64,000 nucleotides of DNA. Source: Gadus chalcogrammus. Lineage: Eukaryota; Chordata; Actinopteri; Gadiformes; Gadidae. Under the pieces are notes generated by a model. The model ran no database searches and had not been told where the DNA came from. It saw nothing but the letters and a program-made list of their open reading frames with translations. The position numbers and the translations under genes were made by a program. Positions within the stretch are counted from its first letter, which is position 1. Each line of letters begins with the position of its first letter. Shown here piece after piece: positions 62,128-64,000 of the stretch. The stretch spans positions 4,047,813-4,111,812 of the forward strand of contig NC_079412.1 of the NCBI RefSeq assembly GCF_026213295.1, given 5' to 3'.

Positions 62128-63165
62128 ATGGCGACACATTAGTGCCATAATTCACTAATGTGATAAAAGATGCATTCGGGCGTATTATATTATTACACAC
62201 GCGTAGATATTAACTGCGAGCGCGCAAAATACCTCAGCGCGCGCAAAACAGCCTCTCGCGAGCAGCAAATTACCTCAGCGCACGCAAAACCTCTTGCGAA
62301 AGATGTTTTTACGCTCTCGCTCGAATTTAATTTTGGCACTATGGGGGAGGGAACCAAGGCAGGGCGGGCTTTCCTATGATTGGCCGTTTCTGAAGCGCGA
62401 TATTTGATTGACAGCCCTCCTCAGCTCTCCTCTCATTCAATTCTGAATTGTGCAGTAAATGGCTGAAACGATAGTTACTTATTGTAACTCTAGATTCTAT
62501 GAGTATAGGCGCAGCCTTTTAAGGCTATCGATATTGGGTTATCCCTAGGCGTGAGCCGTAGCACTGAAAATTTGTAATCCCCGACCACCAACAGCGTGGG
62601 CCTCAATTACGTCCGCGTGCGGCATGCCTCAACGACGTCCGCATTTCGCAGATATAGTCGGGCGCCAGCGGACGTTCTGCTCCCAATAAACAGCTTTTCT
62701 TCAGCTATTTAAAGGACAATGAGGCCGACACTTAAAAGGCTGCGCCTATACTCATAGAATCTGGAGTTACAATACGTAACTATCGTTTCAGCCATTTACT
62801 GTACAATTCAGAATTGAATGTGAGGAGGGCTGTCAATCAAATATCGCGCTTCAGAAACGGCCAATCACGTTTGGCCGTTTCACGTATCGCCCTGCATTGG
62901 TTCCCTCCCCCATAGTGCCAAAATTAAATTTGAGCGAGAGCGTAAAAACATCTTTCGCGAGAGGTTTTGCACTCGCTGAGGTAATTTGCGCGCGCGAGAG
63001 GCTGTTTTGCGCACGCTGAGGTAATTTGCGCGCGCAAGAGGCTGTTTTGCGCGCGCAGAGATCATTTGCGCGCTCGCAGTTAATATCTACGCGTGTGGAA
63101 TAATATAATACGCCCGAATGCATCTTTTATCACATTAGTGAATTATGGCACCAATGTGTCGCCAT
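62128..63165. mobile_element. 1-kb foldback element
   Basis: The left arm 62128-62524 and right arm 62733-63165 are inverted copies (ATGGCGACACATTAGTGCCA ... GGCGCAGCCTTTTAAG) around a 208-bp loop. The flanks TGAACACT (62120-62127) and AGAACACT (63166-63173) match at 7 of 8. The right arm has one extra unit of a CG-rich repeat (GCGCGCAAATTACCTCAGCG, then AAAACAGCCTCTCGC). No ORF. Confidence 0.8.
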
Positions 63166-63545
63166 AGAACACTGATTGGCTGTTACGTTACACATGTGAC
63201 TCAGTGGCCACGCTGTGTCACATGTAATTGGCTGTCATCATGCGAAATTCGCGTCAAAGTTGAAATATTTCAACTCGAGCGAATTTGTTGAGCCACAAAT
63301 CCTCGTGAACGCACTCGCCTGTGCACGGCGGAAGTGTGGCGTGACAAATCAAAACTTGTCGCCGGTTTTTGTCTCGCGAAAAATTCGCCCGATACGCATC
63401 TATACGTTCACTTTCTATGGGATCCTGTCGCCCCGTCGCGTTTGGTGTGAACGTAGAGTAATGTGAGCTGGGCTATACCGCCCCCTCACTACCGGACTGA
63501 GGCGAACCGAACCGAACTGCACCGTCCGGTGGAAATGCGCCATAT

Positions 63546-64000
63546 GACACTAACAAGACACGTATTTTTACTTTATTTTCTTTTTATGAGTTTGTTTATC
63601 GATTACGACATTTGTGTGTGTAGCATAGTATTATCTGTTGTTGCCGTTCAGCGTGGCCATTTTGTTGTTATATTTAGCTCATATTGGCAAAGAAAGTAAA
63701 GAAAATTACTTGTTAGTGTTTATTTCAGTTATGATGTTGTGTAGAGTGAGAATGGTTTGATGATTGCTTTGCACGTTTTTCTTTTTGTTCTGGATCTTCG
63801 TCAAATCCGTTCGCAAATCCGTTCGTTTCAATCCACTGCCACTGCCCAACTACGCCGCCGGACTTCTGTAGCCTACTGTTCCATAGCGATGTGTGTTTCA
63901 TGAAAGATCATTTTTGAACAAATCTAAGAATGACTTGTTTCTGCGAGTGGATTGTTATTTTCGTTAACCTGTTCTTGGATTTGTGCATTAATTTGAATGA
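63546..64000. other. Right edge; nothing recognised
   Basis: No coding, RNA or known repeat signal was seen in this AT-rich stretch. Confidence 0.4.

Larger units (their letters stand above)
61592..63458. mobile_element. Second-level element with TAA duplication
   Basis: The ends CTGTGCGTTCACACCAAA and TTTGGTGTGAACGTAGAG are inverted. Exact TAA copies flank them (61589-61591, 63459-63461). Sub-terminal TGCGAAATT and TTGTCGC motifs recur at both ends. This fits PIF/Harbinger or ISL2EU types. Confidence 0.75.
60780..63542 (+). mobile_element. PIF/Harbinger-like element holding nested transposons
   Basis: The left end TGCCGCGTTTCCACCGGA...GGTTCGGTTC and right end GAACCGAACCGAAC...TCCGGTGGAAATGCGCCA are inverted over about 40 bp. 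The flanks are TAA (60777-60779) and TAT (63543-63545), an imperfect 3-bp duplication. At 61489-61540 the plus strand reads MSRKTLAWVNKEVKTF, resembling the start of the Myb/SANT-like protein of Harbinger elements, after which the frame is lost. Confidence 0.7.

Overview
The window is vertebrate nuclear DNA, almost certainly from a teleost fish. Three multi-exon protein genes with GT-AG introns lie on the + strand. The rest is dense with fish-type LINE, hAT, PIF/Harbinger, Tc1/mariner and TTAA-target repeats, plus unusually many long perfect microsatellites. The species cannot be determined from the sequence alone; the density of long (CA)n arrays recalls gadiform genomes, which is only an inference.

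Layout. 1-3250: a LINE on the minus strand, split by a hAT MITE. 4835-24971: the last 11 coding exons of ift74 (IFT-B coiled-coil subunit), with introns swollen by a LINE, several hAT elements, a Tc1-like element, a CXC-domain transposon and a minisatellite. 25000-28400: intergenic, with a hAT element holding a smaller hAT. 28400-31450: a chemokine receptor gene of XCR1 type. 32190-37330: Ty3/gypsy remnant, a GGGCCCTA-ended element, a tRNA-type SINE and a LINE split by a G-rich hAT-like element. 37912-56207: complete p3h1 (prolyl 3-hydroxylase 1, leprecan) in 15 coding exons. 57000-60550: a microsatellite cluster. 60780-63542: at least three nested DNA transposons ending in a 1-kb foldback.

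The three genes have unrelated roles: ciliary transport, chemokine sensing and collagen modification in the ER. They are neighbours on one strand, and nothing suggests co-regulation.

The most unusual observations are these. Two minisatellites (11165-13041 in ift74, 52788-53090 in p3h1) have a last unit that is the 3' splice acceptor of the next exon. An inverted, partly decayed copy of p3h1 exon 5 with its acceptor lies in intron 8. P3H1 has a C-terminal tail about 160 residues longer than the human one, with Pro-Met-Asp-Thr-Pro repeats and a Lys-rich segment before KDEL. Two hAT copies are inserted side by side, share one target repeat and form an apparently perfect 441-bp inverted repeat. 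A small CXC-domain transposon has long inverted ends and a clean 3-bp target duplication.
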